In this document: positions 1 through 15,300 of the stretch, in pieces
Layout of the letters: every line of letters starts with the position of its first letter
Numbering within the stretch: the first letter of the stretch is position 1
Assembly: GCA_012932295.1 (NCBI GenBank)
Contig: JAAONU010000019.1
Coordinates: 19,167,908 to 19,231,907 of the forward strand
Origin: Cyclina sinensis
Lineage: Eukaryota > Mollusca > Bivalvia > Venerida > Veneridae
Length of the DNA stretch: 64,000 nt
Direction of reading: 5' to 3'
Notes under the pieces: model-generated
Database searches by the model: none
Seen by the model: only the letters and a program-made list of their open reading frames with translations
What the model was told of the DNA's origin: nothing
Program-made: the position numbers and the translations under genes

Positions 1-3000
1 TGGTTAATAACAGCTGAACCTGAAAACTGACTCTGCTGAAAGTAATAATGCCCTATCATTAGCAGCACCCATTAGCAACACCCATCACACCAGAATTAGA
101 AACATGTCCATACAGTGGGGATACTCCCACTTTGGGACATACATGTTGGCTCCAGTTCTTGATAGACTAAGGGAAAAAATCAGTTTGTAGATTTACCTGG
201 CTATAATGACTTGCAGGCTGAATTTACCTTTAACAGCAAATAACTCTTAACATTTCATGTCGGTTGCCTCTGGTGATCAGCTCCACAAAATCATTTTGAA
301 ATACTAAAATCAGTTTAAGATTTATAAAAGGGACAGGAAATCAAACTGATATTTCACTTTACAAAACTAAAGGCATGACAGCCAAGCAAGTTCAGTGTGT
401 GGCTAATACACATCATATAAAAAAAACATGTTAAATGCACTAAACGCTCTCTCATTTCATCTTGATTAATACTCACTAAAATTTTTATGCAGCCTTCCAC
501 ATTACTGATTTATTTGTAATGATTATCATTATTAATTATTCTGATTGGCTGAAATCACAAGACAGGATGCAGTTACTGGGTGTGTCTTAACTTTTCAATT
601 TTACTGACAGGTATAGGCATGACAAGCATCATAAAATCTTGCCTTTGATACTGCAAACTGTGTATTTCAGAAACTAATGTGTTACTATTAATTTTGCAAG
701 GTGTTATATACAAGCAATACAGCTCACAGTGTCTTTGACCTTTGACACAGGGAATAGCTATTGCCCACAACCCATTTTGGTGATCATTTAAAAAAAAAAG
801 ATTTCTGGTACTAGTAATCAGTTTAAAAGTTATTACCTGGACATGTAAAAAGGTAGATATGGGCTAGGATAAGAGTAACAATATAGGCTCACTGTCATTT
901 TCTGTGGAAAGCATAAAAAAATCAGTCTCAATAAGGCTAACCTGACAAAGAATCAATATGGCTAACCTGACAAAGGATACAGCTAACCTGACAAAGAATC
1001 AATACGGCTAACCTGACAAAGAATCAATACGGCTAACCTGACAATGAACACAAATCATGATTAATACTGTTTACAATGATGAATCAAGAGATGGTAACTA
1101 ATAGATAACATCAGCTTGTAACTTTTACTATTTTCAGTGAGAACAACAAAACATTACATTTATTTCCATTTCTAAACTAAACCAAATTCTATTTTCTCTC
1201 ACTATTTAAAGAATTATTCTTTTAATTTTAGGCATAATAATAACTGATTCAATGCTAGGAGTGATAACTTGTGACAAAAATGTAATTAGAAATAACATTT
1301 ATAAAGATTAATAGTGAACTGAAAAAAATTAATAACAAAAAAAACAACTTTAAAATCTGTATAAATATAACTTACTATTGCAACAAGAGGCAACACATTA
1401 CAGGAAGGCTGTACTGGCCAAACATTCCTCAAATATGTCTTTAAAAAAACTTTAACACATAATCATTTCCAGCAAGTACCAGTTTATACAACCTAAAAAT
1501 TGTGAACCAAAACTGACCAACATTACACAATTACACTTTGGAGTTGCCCCTAAAGAAATGTTTGCTGGCAGAGAGAATCTCACTTGCAAAAAACAGGCAC
1601 ACTTGAAATGCAATTCCAAACTGATTGCTGTACACAGAAAAACACTTTTTGTTAGATTGTATCTTTGTACTGATATCACTTCTTATTTGAATATCTTTAT
1701 AATAAAATGTACTCTGTAACTTTCTTCTACTCTGATTGGCTCAATCCCATTCAACTGTGTAAGACTCAACTCTCTGACAACAACATAAATGCTTCATTGC
1801 CTTCATTGCCTAATTAACTTGTACTTAGTAGACAATGCATATTCCATTAATGTAAATATATGGAAAAATTAATAGAGAAAAATAGAGTAATGCCCTGAAC
1901 AACTTTAAAATCTCTTTGAAAATTAAAACATACATGTTTTACAAGTTATTAGATACATTAAGTGATCTGATATATGCCTCATTATTTGTCCAAGGTCAGT
2001 CCAAAGGTCAAAGGCCAATATTTCTTTTCTGAGGACAAATAACAGGGAATATATCACATCACTTGTTTTATAATACAATTTATTTACTTTTAATTATAAA
2101 AAGTATGATATGCATAAATCTGAATAAAAAATTTTAACAGACTGCTAACAATAATTCATGTCTGCTAGTAAAAGCAAGATTTTCAAGAAGTAGATTCCAA
2201 ACATACCACCATGAGCTTCACTCTTCTATTGAGTTCAGCTTCTTTTAATAAATTGCTGAATGATACTAACATCTTTTAATTTCAAATATATATATAAAAC
2301 ATTGAAACAGTTCAAAAAGCCAAACGGGAGTCAAACAAATGCAAGTCAGTTTTTGGCCCTATTTAATAATACAACCCAACCAGAATTGCTTCATATCTAG
2401 GTCAATAACAAATATCACTTTTGCAGCCAAGGGTCAAGAGTTTTATTGATATTAGTTCTAATACTGAGACGGTTAGTATAGTATTACTGCAGATGTTTTA
2501 TTTTTTATGAGTCTGATGATTAATTGGTATTAAATAAATAATTTTATTGACCAAATTTAGATACATTTAACACAACAACAATACAGAATTTAATAACAAA
2601 AAAATACAATACCATTTAAACTGAAGAATGTGACTTACCAGGAAAATATTTCTTTAACTTTATATTATGCTTAATTAAGTATGAAAAATCTGGGTAACTT
2701 CATAAATAATGTTAGTTTTGGTTATTTTCTGAGCAAATTCATATTATACCAATGGCCAAAGGTTGATACCCAATACGACTGTCCTAAGACAACATAAAAT
2801 AAGTTTTGATAATCACTTAACAGCGATCATTTAATTTTCTAACTCTTATTAGATGCCACAGTGCAATAACCTGTGAATGAAAGTCTATAAATCAAACTTA
2901 AATATCAATTTCTGTATAATACAAGTAAATCATTCTGTTAAAATCCATTGACATACCATGAAAACAGTTTCTGAACCTTAACAATTAAATAATTAAATTT

Positions 3001-3193
3001 TAGCACCAGTATTCTTAACATTATACAAGTATTACTTACATGTGGCACACATATCTAGGATTTACAAGTTTTTTTACACTTTAAAAATTCTTGGGTAATA
3101 ACTAGAATATAAGAATTGATTCTTAGGTTAACAATACAGGACTACCAAGAACTTTCTGCACTAAAGATTAGTGGGCTGTTGTCTTTCAGAGAC
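1..3193. other. Region downstream of SRR, no gene seen
   Basis: AT-rich DNA with only short spurious ORFs. It holds one small tandem array (935-1045). It may include the SRR 3'UTR, but no convincing polyadenylation signal lies close to the stop. Confidence 0.5.
935..1045. repeat. 25-bp tandem repeat, 5 units
   Basis: The unit starts GGCTAACCTGACAAAGAATC. Copies start at 935, 960, 981 (shortened), 1006 and 1031. Confidence 0.85.
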
Positions 3194-3352
3194 TTAGCGT
3201 TTCCAGGCATCTGTATACCAGGGCAGGTGGTCTATGTCGGTGTTGCCACCACACAGGATCACACCTACATGTTGTATACTATTGTCCATCTTCCTCATTT
3301 TGTCTGACATGGCTGCTGCAACACCAGCTCCGGATGCTGCCTCAATCACTAA
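3194..3352 (-). CDS. SRR: SRR coding exon 9 (terminal)
   Basis: It encodes residues 281-332, starting [15 protein letters not shown], and includes [20 protein letters not shown] before the TAA stop at 3194-3196. The CGGN turn contacts the PLP ring nitrogen in this family. Confidence 0.93.
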   Translation of the reverse strand, partial: LVIEAASGAGVAAAMSDKMRKMDNSIQHVGVILCGGNTDIDHLPWYTDAWKR

Positions 3353-6300
3353 CTATATAATACAAATAAAGCATCAGTCTGTCTAAACTCTTAACCAAAC
3401 TGTACATAAATTCATACATTCAATCTTTACATTACATACGTAGTATTTGCTTAGTTGTAACAGTATCTAAAAGCTAATGGGTTACTTCATCAATAGAAAT
3501 ACATATAGTTTTTGTCTGAATGACTTTCTGATTATAACCATGATACTAATTACTACATAGATATTCTGCAAAAGGAACATGTTAAGGTATTTAGAGCTGC
3601 TAATATGCCATCGATCATAATTCAATTACTCAATGCCATCGACTATAATTCAACATTTATTATCAACTTCAGTATTTAACTTTATGTTATTCTGATGTAT
3701 AACCCGCAAATCATTTACATGTATACCTTTACTTTTTATATACTTTGTTAAAACTTTTAAGGAGTACAAAAAGAAAGTCTTCTTTTCCTGAGAGTCAATC
3801 AGTCATCCCACCACTCAACTTACTAATTACAGGCATAAATAGTTGTCAGGTTTTTCTATTTTCTAGCAATTAAGAATCAATTAAGAACTTAATTTATTAT
3901 ATAAGCATTGTTACCTTCATTCTTTCAAAGCAGAATTTCATACCCTGCATAATCTCTTCATTGGTCTGAAATGATATTAAAACATCCAACTCCAAAATAA
4001 CTGTGATTATCTTAAGACATAAAAAAAATTTCATAAACACTGTCTTAGCTTTGAACCGACCACACAGATGCTGGTGTATGGGTTTCTTACTGTAGCAGAA
4101 AACTTGAAAGTCTTGAGAAAACCCACCTCTAGTTTTGTGACTATCTTACATATTGACAAGACAAGGTATTAACCACTGTGCTGATAAGATTGCACATTTA
4201 GCATAAACTACTCTTACTGTAGGTTATCCTTCTTATTTTAAAGTTCATGCTTTTTTCTACAAACAAGAAGGCCATGATGACCTGAGTAACTGGTAAGTAT
4301 GACCAGTGTAATGTATGGATTCATTATCAATATAACAGAAAATATAAGATAATGCTGCAGGCCAACATCAAAGCTTTAAACTGGTTGGTTTATGAAAAAA
4401 CTAAACAGGTTTCTATATGTCCTTATAACTTCCTTTATAATTCTAAATAAAACATATGACCCTCTATTTGAGCAAAAAAGATCCCAGAGACACAGTTTAA
4501 ACAATCTTGGCAGATGTTCACAAGCCAATATTAAATACCGCATTGCAAAAGTCTTAGTCAAATGATTTCTAAAGAGGACATTTTAAAAAGGGTTTGTATA
4601 AAAAAATCTATGAGAAACATCTGACCCTGTGGTGGAGCCAAAGACGACCCAGGCAGCAAAAGCTGGAAATACTGTATATAAAATTCCTCCCTCCTCCAGG
4701 AGCAAATAATGGCACAATGGGCATAACTTGAAGAATATTGGTTGAGGTTTCTGAGGACAATTAAACAGTGCTCAAACCTAAAATCAGAACATTCAGCCAT
4801 ATAGTTTCTGATTTTTAAAGAGTTTGTCCCTATAAGTCTATGGCCCTATAAGTCTATGGCCCTATAAGTCTATGTCCCTATAAGTCTATGTCCCTATAAG
4901 TCTATGTCCCTATCAGTCTATGGCCCTATAAGTCTATGTCCCTATAAGTCTATGTCCAGCCATGATGGTCTGTCCTCCATGGATGAAGCAAAAAAGGACT
5001 CCCTGGTCAATGTTTGAACAATCTTGGTAGAAGTCCACTCGACAATGGTTTGTGCAAAAGTTTAGAAATTTAGGCCTTGTGGTTTCATGATAGAAAAACA
5101 GTTGTCTCGATTTTACCCACCCACTCCCCACCCCAAAAAAAAGGTTGCATATTAAAGACAATCTGCAAATTATTGAAAAAAGTCTCCTTTTCCTTTTACT
5201 TACAAGTGAGAAAACCTGTTTCTCAATGAGTTCCAATATGATTGGCCAGGTCACATGACCCAGTTGTTGCAATCTAATACCATCTGCTATTGTATTCAGA
5301 AATCTTGGAGGATTTGGCCATAACCGTTCACCTGCCCAAAAAACAAGAGACATTATCTCTCACAGTATTGAAACTACAAAAATTACATATAGACAACTTT
5401 AAAGTTATAATTGTGTTCAAAATTAACGAGACGCATGCAGTCAATAAAAATACCGGAAACACACTGAATGTTCAGAAATCATGTGAATTAAAAGTACCAA
5501 AAAGTTCTTGCACTTCTAAGATGGACATAAATAATTTTATAAATTTCAACGTATTCGGAAATGTATTTTTGGCAAAGGACATTCAAAAACGATTTTCACC
5601 CCAGACAGTCTAAAATTTTTACCAGGCTCTACTTCACCAAATGGGAGAAAAACATTTCTCTGTTAGCTGATTTTTCAAAATTAATTTTCAGGGTCACTTT
5701 GACTACATATATATTTAACGTAGGAAGATACAAGTTGCATTGAAAAAAGACTTAATAAGCATTAAGGTCAGCATTGATAAAATTGAACCACTACCCATGA
5801 GGCTCAACTCTAGAAAAGTTGTGTCAAATAGATAAAGTGAAGAATGTTGCTTGTGCCAGATAGGTAAAAGGGAAGAATGCTGCTTGTGCCAGATAGGTAA
5901 AGGGAGAATGCTGCTTGTGCCAGATAGGTAAAGGGAAGAATGCTGCTTGTGTCAGATAGGTAAAGGGAAGAATGCTGCTTGTGTCAGATAGGTAAAGGGA
6001 AAAATGCTGCTTGTGTCAGATAGGTAAAGGGAAGAATGCTGCTTGTGTCAGATAGGTAAAGGGAAGAATGCTGCTTGTGTCAGATAGGTAAAGGGAAGAA
6101 TGCTGCTTGTGTCTGATAGGTAAAGGGAAGAATGCTGTTTGTGCCAGATAGATAAAGTGAAGAATGTCACTTGTGCCAGATAGGTAAAGGGAAGAATGCT
6201 GCTTGTGCCAGATAGGTAAAGGAAGAATGTGGCTTGTGTCAGACAGGTAAAGGGAAGAATGCTGCTTGTGCCAGATAGGTAAAGGAAGAATGCTGCTTGT

Positions 6301-9300
6301 GTCAGATAGGTAAAGGGAAGAATGCTGCTTGTGTCAGATAGGTAAAGGGAAGAATGCTGCTTGTGTCAGACAGATAAAGGGAAGAATGCTGCTTGTGCCA
6401 GACAGATAAAGGGAAGAATGCTGCTTGTGCCAGACAGATAAAGGGAAGAATGCTGCTTGTGTCAGATAGATAAAGGGAAGAATGCTGCTTGTGTCAGATA
6501 GATAAAGGGAAGAATGCTGCTTGTGCCAGACAGTTTAACTAAAGTATGCTGCTTGTGTCAGATAAGTAAAGGGAAGAATGCTGCTTGTGTCAGATAGGTA
6601 AATGAAAGTATGCTGCTTGTGTCAGATAGGTAAATGGAAAAATGCTGCTTGTGTCAGATAGGTAGACAAAAGTATGCTGCTTGTGTCAGATAGGTAAAGG
6701 GAAGAACGCTGCTTGTGCTAGACAGATAAATGAAAGTATGCTGCTTGTGTTAGATAGGTAAAGGGAAGTATGCTGCTTGTGTCAGATAGGTAAACGAAAG
6801 TATACTGATTGTGTCAGATAGGTAAAGGGAAAAATGCTGCTTGTGTCAGATAGGTAGACAAAAGTTTGCTGCTTGTGTCAGATAGTTAAAGGGAAGAATG
6901 CTGCTTGCACCAGACAGATAAGGGAAAAGTATGCTGCTTGTGTCAGATAGGTAAAGGGAAGTATGCTGCTTGTGTCAGATAGGTTATTGAAAGTATGCTG
7001 ATTGTGTCAGATAGGTAAAGGGAAAAATGCTGCTTGTGTCAGATAGGTAGACAAAAGTATGCTGCTTGTGTCAGATAGTTAAAGGGAAGAATGCTGCTTG
7101 CACCAGACAGATAAGGGAAAAGTATGCTGCTTGTGTCAGATAGGTAAAGGGGAGTATGCTGCTTGTGTTGGATAGGTAAAGGGAAGTATGCTGCTTGTGT
7201 CAGATAGGTAAAGGAAGTCTGCTGCTTGTGTCAGATAGGTAAAGGGAAGAATGCTGCTTGTGTCAGATAGGTAAAGGGAAGAAAGCTGCTTGTGTCAGAT
7301 AGGTAAAGGGGAGAATGCTGCTTGTGTCAGATAGGTAAAGGGAAGAATGCTGCTTGTGTCAGATAGGTAAGAGGAAGTATTCTGCTTGTGCCAGACAGAT
7401 AAACGAAAGTATGCTTCTTGTGTCAGACAGATAAAGGATAGTATGCTGCTTGTGTCAGATAGGTATGGGAAAGTATGCCACTTGTGCCAGACAGATAAAC
7501 GAAAGTATGCTGCTTGTGTCAGATAGATTAACGAAAGTATGCTGCTTGTGTCAGATAGATAAAGAAAAGTATGCTGCTTGTGTCAGATAGGTAAAGGGAA
7601 GTATGCTGCTTGTATTGGATAGGTAAAGGGAAGAATGCCACATGTGTCAGATAGGTAAAGGGAAGAATGCTGCTTGTGTCAGATAGGTAAGAGGAAGTAT
7701 TCTGCTTGTGCCAGACAGATAAACGAAAGTATGCTGCTTGTGTCAGATAGATAAAGGAAAGTATGCTGCTTGTGTCAGATAGGTAAGGGGAAGTATGTAG
7801 CTTGTGCCAGACAGATAAACGAAAGTATGCTGCTTGTGTCAGATAGATAAATGAAAGTATGCTGCTTGTGTCAGATAGATAAACGAAAGTATGCTGCTTG
7901 TGTCAGATAGATAAAGGAAAGTATGCTGCTTGTGCCAGACAGATAAATGAAAGTATGCTGCTTGTGTCAGATAGATAAAGGAAAGTATGCTGCTTGTGTC
8001 AGATAGGTAAGGGGAAGTATGCCGCTTGTGTCAGATAGATAAAGGAAAGTATGCTGCTTGTGTCAGATAGATAAAGGAAAGTATACTGCTTGTGCCAGAC
8101 AGATAAACGAAAGTATGCTGCTTGTGTCAGATAGATAAAGGAAAGTATGCTGCTTGTGTCAGATAGATAAAGGAAAGTATACTGCTTGTGCCAGACAGAT
8201 AAACGAAAGTATGCTGCTTGTGTCAGATAGATAAAGGAAAGTATGCTGCTTGTGTCAGATAGATAAAGAGAAGTATTCTGCTTATTAAAAGCAACTTCTT
8301 TATCAGATATTCCCCTTTACAAACAAAAAATCTCCAAAAGCTACCTTTTTCATGTATAGTCAACGATCAATCATGAATATTCATATATCTAGATTTTCAG
8401 ATGCATTAACTCCCAGTATATTTATAACTTTGTTACTGTTAAATGTACAAATGAAAATTTAGTGCGGATACAAGCTACAGAATGATGTTGCCTAAAAATT
8501 ATTAATTACTTCAAGTTTTCATAATTTATTGTCCAAACTGATTTCAAAGTGATTTCAAAATTGCCGCAAGTTTCCAGATTAGCAGTTCTAGGAAGTTATT
8601 TAATTAACTTACCTGCAGTTAAACTTCTCTCCACATCTTTACCTAGGGGCTCTACAAGAAACACTGAAAATAAAGTTAAAATGAATCTTGTTAAAATAAA
8701 TCATGTAACAAGTTTCTGATTTCAATTAATGTAACTCTTACCTGATCTAAATTCATTTAATGACTCTGATTAAATTTGCTCTTCATTTATCTCAGTTTAC
8801 GGTTCATATATTACAGTGTTACACACACACATTTGAAATTACAAAGCCAGCTCTTTACTATAACCATTTGCAAATACTGTCTGCATCTTTATTTCTTTTC
8901 TTTACTTGGATTAACAATAAAAAGACTTAAATAAAACCTGAGTCTCTTATACAGTCAAACTTACGAAAAACTATTTCAGGGCAAAAGGTCATATGTAAAA
9001 GGCCATACACATGCCAGCAGCCACTTTTTTTCTAAGTTACCTTTTATATCAGGTTTGATAGATTTTGCGGCTATGGCTATGCCAGCTATCATTCCACCAC
9101 CACTTGTTGGGACAAGAATTGCATCAAGTTCTGGTACCTGCTCCAAGAATTCTAAAGCAATAGTGCCCTGGAAAAGATAACAAAAAATTACTTCTTTGGT
9201 CATTCTATATTGATACAGAATTAATAATAATGCCAACAGAAAAGGCTTGCTAAGAAAAACCCTCTAGATAAAAGCTAGCATGTGACAAAAGTCTAACAAT

Positions 9301-12300
9301 GTCCATAAACCTGATTAATTATCTATATGGACTTGTCTATTAAGACCAAACTCTCTTCTCAAACTGTGTTGGTTCACAAAATGTTCTTCCTGTTATGGAT
9401 AAGGTACAGAGATAACAGTGGCCACCCACCATACATACTATACAGTCAAAACACAAATGAATTGCTGTAGAACAAAATCAAGATGCAATATGAAAAAAAT
9501 AAGTCTTCAATCCTCTCAGTAATTTTTGGTGGGAACAAAAGATTTGATAGGAATAATAATCAAGTGATAAATATAATTGTTCCTTTGTAAAAAGGCATAA
9601 AAATCTACAATTCTTCCAGCTCCTCAGCAGTATAACCAGATTGTGAAATGTTCACAAAACTAAAGCAACTAAAATAGGGTTCATACTGTAACCCTTCCCA
9701 CCTAATAAATGTTCTCGCTATTTGCATGCCCCAACTCCCAAATTCTGTAAGTCCAAGGACTTAATGAGAATACAAATGTAACCCGTAAAAATCCACCTGC
9801 AAGTGCCGTATTATACCTCTGCTACACAAACAATTTTCAGATGTGCCTTTTAAAAGATATTATTTTCAATTTTTACAGGTATATAACAACTTCTTAACAC
9901 AATGAAAATCTTCGAAAAATCAAGACATGCAGTATTCGTTGACACACAGAAACAAAAGCACAGAATCTGTATAATATGCATGTAGATACAAGATCGTGAC
10001 AATCACAGTGTTAGAGTTAAAATACCGCTGTGTGCCTTAAACATTACTAAAATATAAAATAGGGTTTGGAAGAGCAGTGTTGGAGAGATGCAAGGCTCGA
10101 ATTCCAGAAGTCACAAGTTCCAACCCAACCAGAGGTCTCTAGAGACTTTCAACCTTCCACATCTTCAGCAGGAGTATGGGTTACAACCAAGGAAGCAATC
10201 ACTAAGTGGGATTAATATAAGGTGCAAGACTTTATTTCCAAACTGATGTAAAATAAAAATTTTAAACTAAAATATCAAAATTGATTCGCACTATCATAAT
10301 TCAAAATGCCTTATCAATACAGAAAGCAAAAGAGAGTCCATGCTTCTACAAGAATACTTAACATATTGTTTCCTCAACATACAAATTTTGCAAGCCTCAA
10401 AAAATAAAAAAAAATACAATTTACAGAAGAAAATCAAACCCATGCACTGTAAATCTACATCAGATCTGTCTAATGATAATTTTAAATCCATTCTATAAAA
10501 TCTAAACACATTCCCCCATCTAGATAATTCTCCCATTTTCCCAAACAATATGCACTACCTGTCCAGCAATGACATCATAGTGGTCATAGGGTGGTATGTA
10601 GTGAAATCCTTTCTCCTCCGCTACCTTATCACATGTCTCTTGTCTGAAAACAACATGTGCATTCACCAAGAGAGTATAGCAGAAGTATGTGTGTGCGTTA
10701 GAACTTCTATAAAAGAAAGTACCTTTAGACGAATCACCTTACATGGGCATAGCTAGGACATTTTAAATTGTACTCTTGAAACTAACCGTGCTTTGGTGTG
10801 GGTTTAGGAGAGGGTGTCATCCTCAAACTGCTAACCAGTCACACAATCTGGCCGGTTTTGAGTGCATGTCAGGATCAGAAATACTGTGTTTTATTGTCAG
10901 TTACAGTTTATTAGTATTCAATAAAATCCATTCTTATTCTTGTTAGATCCTTACTCTTCTAGTTATTCACACTTTACAACTGTTTTTGGTTTTACTGTAT
11001 TTTTAGTTTTTCTCCCTTCTGAATCATTTTGTACCCCTAAGTTTACAGAAGTATGCCAGGCTACACCCTTGCTTTAAGAATGTATGCTTCTCTATAAAAC
11101 TGCACTGCCAATCTTTCCTCATCTGTCTATCATTCTATCTTTTACATGCTCAGTGTATAGCACTGATACATGTGACCCTTGGTTTACATGATGCCTGCAT
11201 TACAAATCCAGCTTTTCACCACTGATTCAGCTTCCCCCCTCTCCCACCAAAAAAGAGGCAGTTTGTGTAGCTTTTTGTGAAAATTATAATTTGAACCAAC
11301 CATTTTATCTATAAGGCATTTCCTTCTGTAAGTATTGCACAGCATAAGCAAAGAATAGAAATGAATGTAGTTGACTGGTGTTGTCTATTTAACATATAAG
11401 ATAATTATAAATTTGGAAACAGCTAGCATGCTCTAGCATCACGGTTTCACATCTTGAAAATTGAAAGCCAATAAATACTAAATATTAACCCTTTACCACA
11501 TCGTTGAGTGTTAAATCTCATATGCGACCAGTGCAGATCCAGATCAGCCTGCACATCCGTGCAGTCTGATCAGGATCTCAACTGTTCGCTTTTTAGTCAG
11601 AAATACTTTTATGGATACATAAGCGAACAGTGGAGATCCTGATCAGACTGCACGGATGTGCAGGCTGATCTGGATCTGCACTGGTCGCATATGCGTTAAA
11701 ACACGTATCTATGGAGTAAAGGGTTAAATACACCCATGACATCACATCAGATAAAGATTTAAGAAACAGAACTGCTAGATACTGTAAAACGTAAAAAAAA
11801 AGGACAAGAACAGAAAGTATAATACGAGACAAAATGTGTGCAAACCAGCCAAGCTAAATATCTGTGCTGAAGATACACTGTGATTGTATACAAACATCTA
11901 TCATGCTGTTTCACAGGAACACACTTAACACAAGTGAAGCACTAACTAGTGTTTAATGTTGATATATTCTTATCAAACGTGTAGCAATAAACCTTTGTGA
12001 TATCACAACTGCCTGGTTGCATGTTTAAACATACTGGATTGCAAGTATAAGCGTACAAAACTTACATTTTGCTAGAGTAATTTAAATGTTGCTTTAATTT
12101 TTTTGGAGTTAATGTACACAGCTGTTTTGATGCCCTACCTTGCTGTTGGTGTTGGTTCACACATGACAGCCTCTGCTCCATAACTCTGTATAGCTTCAAG
12201 CTTCACAGCTGGTGAATTGTTTGGTGAGATAACAACACACTTCAAACCTCTCATCTTAGCTGCCCAGGCTAGGGCCTGACCATGATTCCCGCTACTGTGA

Positions 12301-15300
12301 GTAACCTGGAATGCACAAGGAAATAAAGAACCTAACATGATATATCACTAAATATATAATGTTCCGCACTTCTTCACTATGACGAGTCTGAATGAAATGT
12401 CGATTTATTTTTGTTGTTGTTGTTTTTCAGTTTTGTCCAGATCAGATGCATTGGAAAGATGTTGTTGTCAGTAATTCATCATTTATAAATGTTTATTTTG
12501 AAAGAGATACAACAGATATCTCAAATGATGAAGAGATAAAGGTCATAGACGGCTGGAAATACCTGTACTAACATCTGTGATGAAAATAAAGACACAGACA
12601 ATAATACAATCTAAAATGCTAGTACTGAGAGATATTAAAGATTTAAAAACACTAATTTTACCACTCCTGAAACTTGATTGCCACTTTCTATCAGCATTGT
12701 GACCTGCAAAATATAAAGAAAAGGTGATAACTAGCTACAGTACAGCTCCCGCGATATGTACATTTTTCTCCTTACCACCGCGGACTCTGGGAGGATTTCC
12801 GCGGAGAAACTCCAAGAATCGCTCTAAATCGCGGAGGCGTTGCGGAGATAAATTTTTTTCTGAATACAGACGGTTTTTGCAATGTAACTGTGTCGTATCG
12901 ATCCTCCGCGGATCTCCACGATTTCTTTTTGCGTTGCGTTGGTTTAAATGATACTTTGGCGTGAATTACAAATAAATTGTACGTGTGTGTTTTTTGTATT
13001 GTATCGTGTATACATGAAAGATTAATTTTAAATCTATCCATTATTTTCATTGGAAATAATAAAAACAAAAAATATTTTCTGAACCCCAATATCATTCATC
13101 TTTGTTAATCGAAATAATTGCACTCAAAAAGTTGAATTTCGTGCTATTTTTTAGATGTCGATATCCGCTTTTGTAGAATAGATTCAAACAGAATTTTTTC
13201 AGTTGGAAATAAGGTTTTCACAACATCAATTTTCCACCACTATTTTGGTGGTTTAAGGTTGAGACGTAAAGGTAGCATCCTGTCTGAAGTCGTATTATTG
13301 AGACTAGTAGGTTTGTATACCATTATCTTTTCACACAGGTCCACATTTTATATTATAGATATTTATTTTCCTAAGCTTGATGTCATACACACAGGTAAAG
13401 ATTAATTTCGGCAGAATGAGGCGAATGTTCACTACGGAAGATTCTTTCAGTTAGTGTAAGTAGATCAGGAACAGGTAAGGTTATAGTGATTATATTCGTA
13501 CATGTACATGTACACGTTTGGCAAAAAGAATGTGAACCGTTTAGGAAACAGTCAAATAGACGAACAACTAAACAACTTTGATACCGTTTAGTTATCACCT
13601 GATTTTATGGTTTTCTTTTAATCATCAAAAATAAACATCTCATATACGTGTAAATACAGTATACAAAACGTTTTTTTAACTTGTGAGATTTAAAATAAGA
13701 CTAATGTAGCGAGAAAAAAATATGCATGAAGAAGTATTTACATTTTAATATTTGCAACATCAATGTACTCCACTGTTAATAGGGAAGAATATAGAAGGTG
13801 ACATTTTATTGTAAATTCTTTCTGAAATAAAAAGCGAGAAAAAATATGCATGAAGAGGTATTTACATTTTTAATATTTACAACATCAATGTACTCCACTG
13901 TTAATAGGGAAGAATATAGAAGGTGACATTTTATTGTAAATTCTTTCTGAAATAAAAAGCGAGAAAAAATATGCATGAAGAAGTATTTACATTTTTAATA
14001 TTTACAACATCAATGTACTTCACCGTTAACAGAGAAGAATATAGAAGGTGACATTTTCTTGTAAATTCTTTCTGAAATAAAAAGCTTATTACATTTTATA
14101 TACATATGTATTTTTTCAGGTGTTCAGGTGCCACCGAATTACATGTCTATGTAGTTCAAAAGCCCTGTGAAGGACATGTCAGGCGTTGTGGTGTTCATTT
14201 ACCTTAGGCACAACAAAGTCTTTAAATGCAGCCTCATTGCGTACTTCTGGGTAGTACCTCACAACATACTGCCTCACAAGACTTTTCCTTTCCTTACATA
14301 GTTCCTGTTTTCCCAATTTCCCCCCACCATACCAGTTGAAATTAAGCTTAAAAATGTTGATTCCAAACAGCTCTGGAAACAGTCTTTTCACAAGATTTGC
14401 TGCAAAATGACCTGGGTTGTTACTCTCCATCTTAATTTCATGTACGACCCTTTCAGTCAGTGAATACTGAGAATCCACTTCATCCAGGGATGCTGGTTGA
14501 CTGGATCCAGTGTTCTCGGCCAGCTGCACACTGTTAACACTTGCTAATCAAGCCGATAGCATCTCTACTTTCTTTGATATGTCATTAATCTCAGCAGTTT
14601 GCTTCGTCAGCAACATAGACTGTCTCTCTACACACTGAACCAAGCGTTTGTTGTCTCTTATTAGGACCTTGTTTTGCTCAACCAGAACATTTACAGTTGA
14701 CAACAGCTGTGTGATACTTCCAATATCACATATTTTACATCTACAGGTGGTACAGTTTAGTCACTAATTACTTTCCTGGCACTACCTACATTTCTGCTCA
14801 AGTTTTGAGCTCAGTTATAATGCCTCATTGATGAAGTTCTGAAATAATATTCATTGTGCCTTTAGTACATAGCAATACTAGGGCAGAAAGTGTGTCCAAC
14901 ACAGCACTTGCACCAACAACAATCAGAACTCTAGCATGAAGATCTACAGACCTAACCAACATCTACTTTTACTCATTTACCACTTGTTTCAAACTTTTAT
15001 CTGAAGGCTATACCAGGTCCTTTACCAAAATTATAATGAACCTGGAAAGGAAAAAGTGACAGACACAAGAACAAAGCTCTACCAACGACTGTTTTAACCA
15101 TAAGAAACCATACAAGGACAGACTGGACAAGGCCTAAAACACCCTGGGACCATAGCTGTGATGTTTTTCATAAAACGGGTCTCGGTCCTAAGATCAGGCG
15201 TACGACCAAGTCTTAGCTGCAACCACGCGTACGACCGTTGATAACATGGTCCCCAGATTCCAATTACCGGTTATGGACATTAATGGTTCAATTTCATTCT

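Noticed and set aside
4934..5353. Single 139-codon ORF taken as one coding unit
   Set aside because: Only 5204-5331 is an SRR exon; the rest is intron read-through into a decayed repeat.
5826..8284. Regular repeat array that might be mistaken for CRISPR
   Set aside because: Units are directly contiguous with no unique spacers, and the host is an animal intron; it is a minisatellite.
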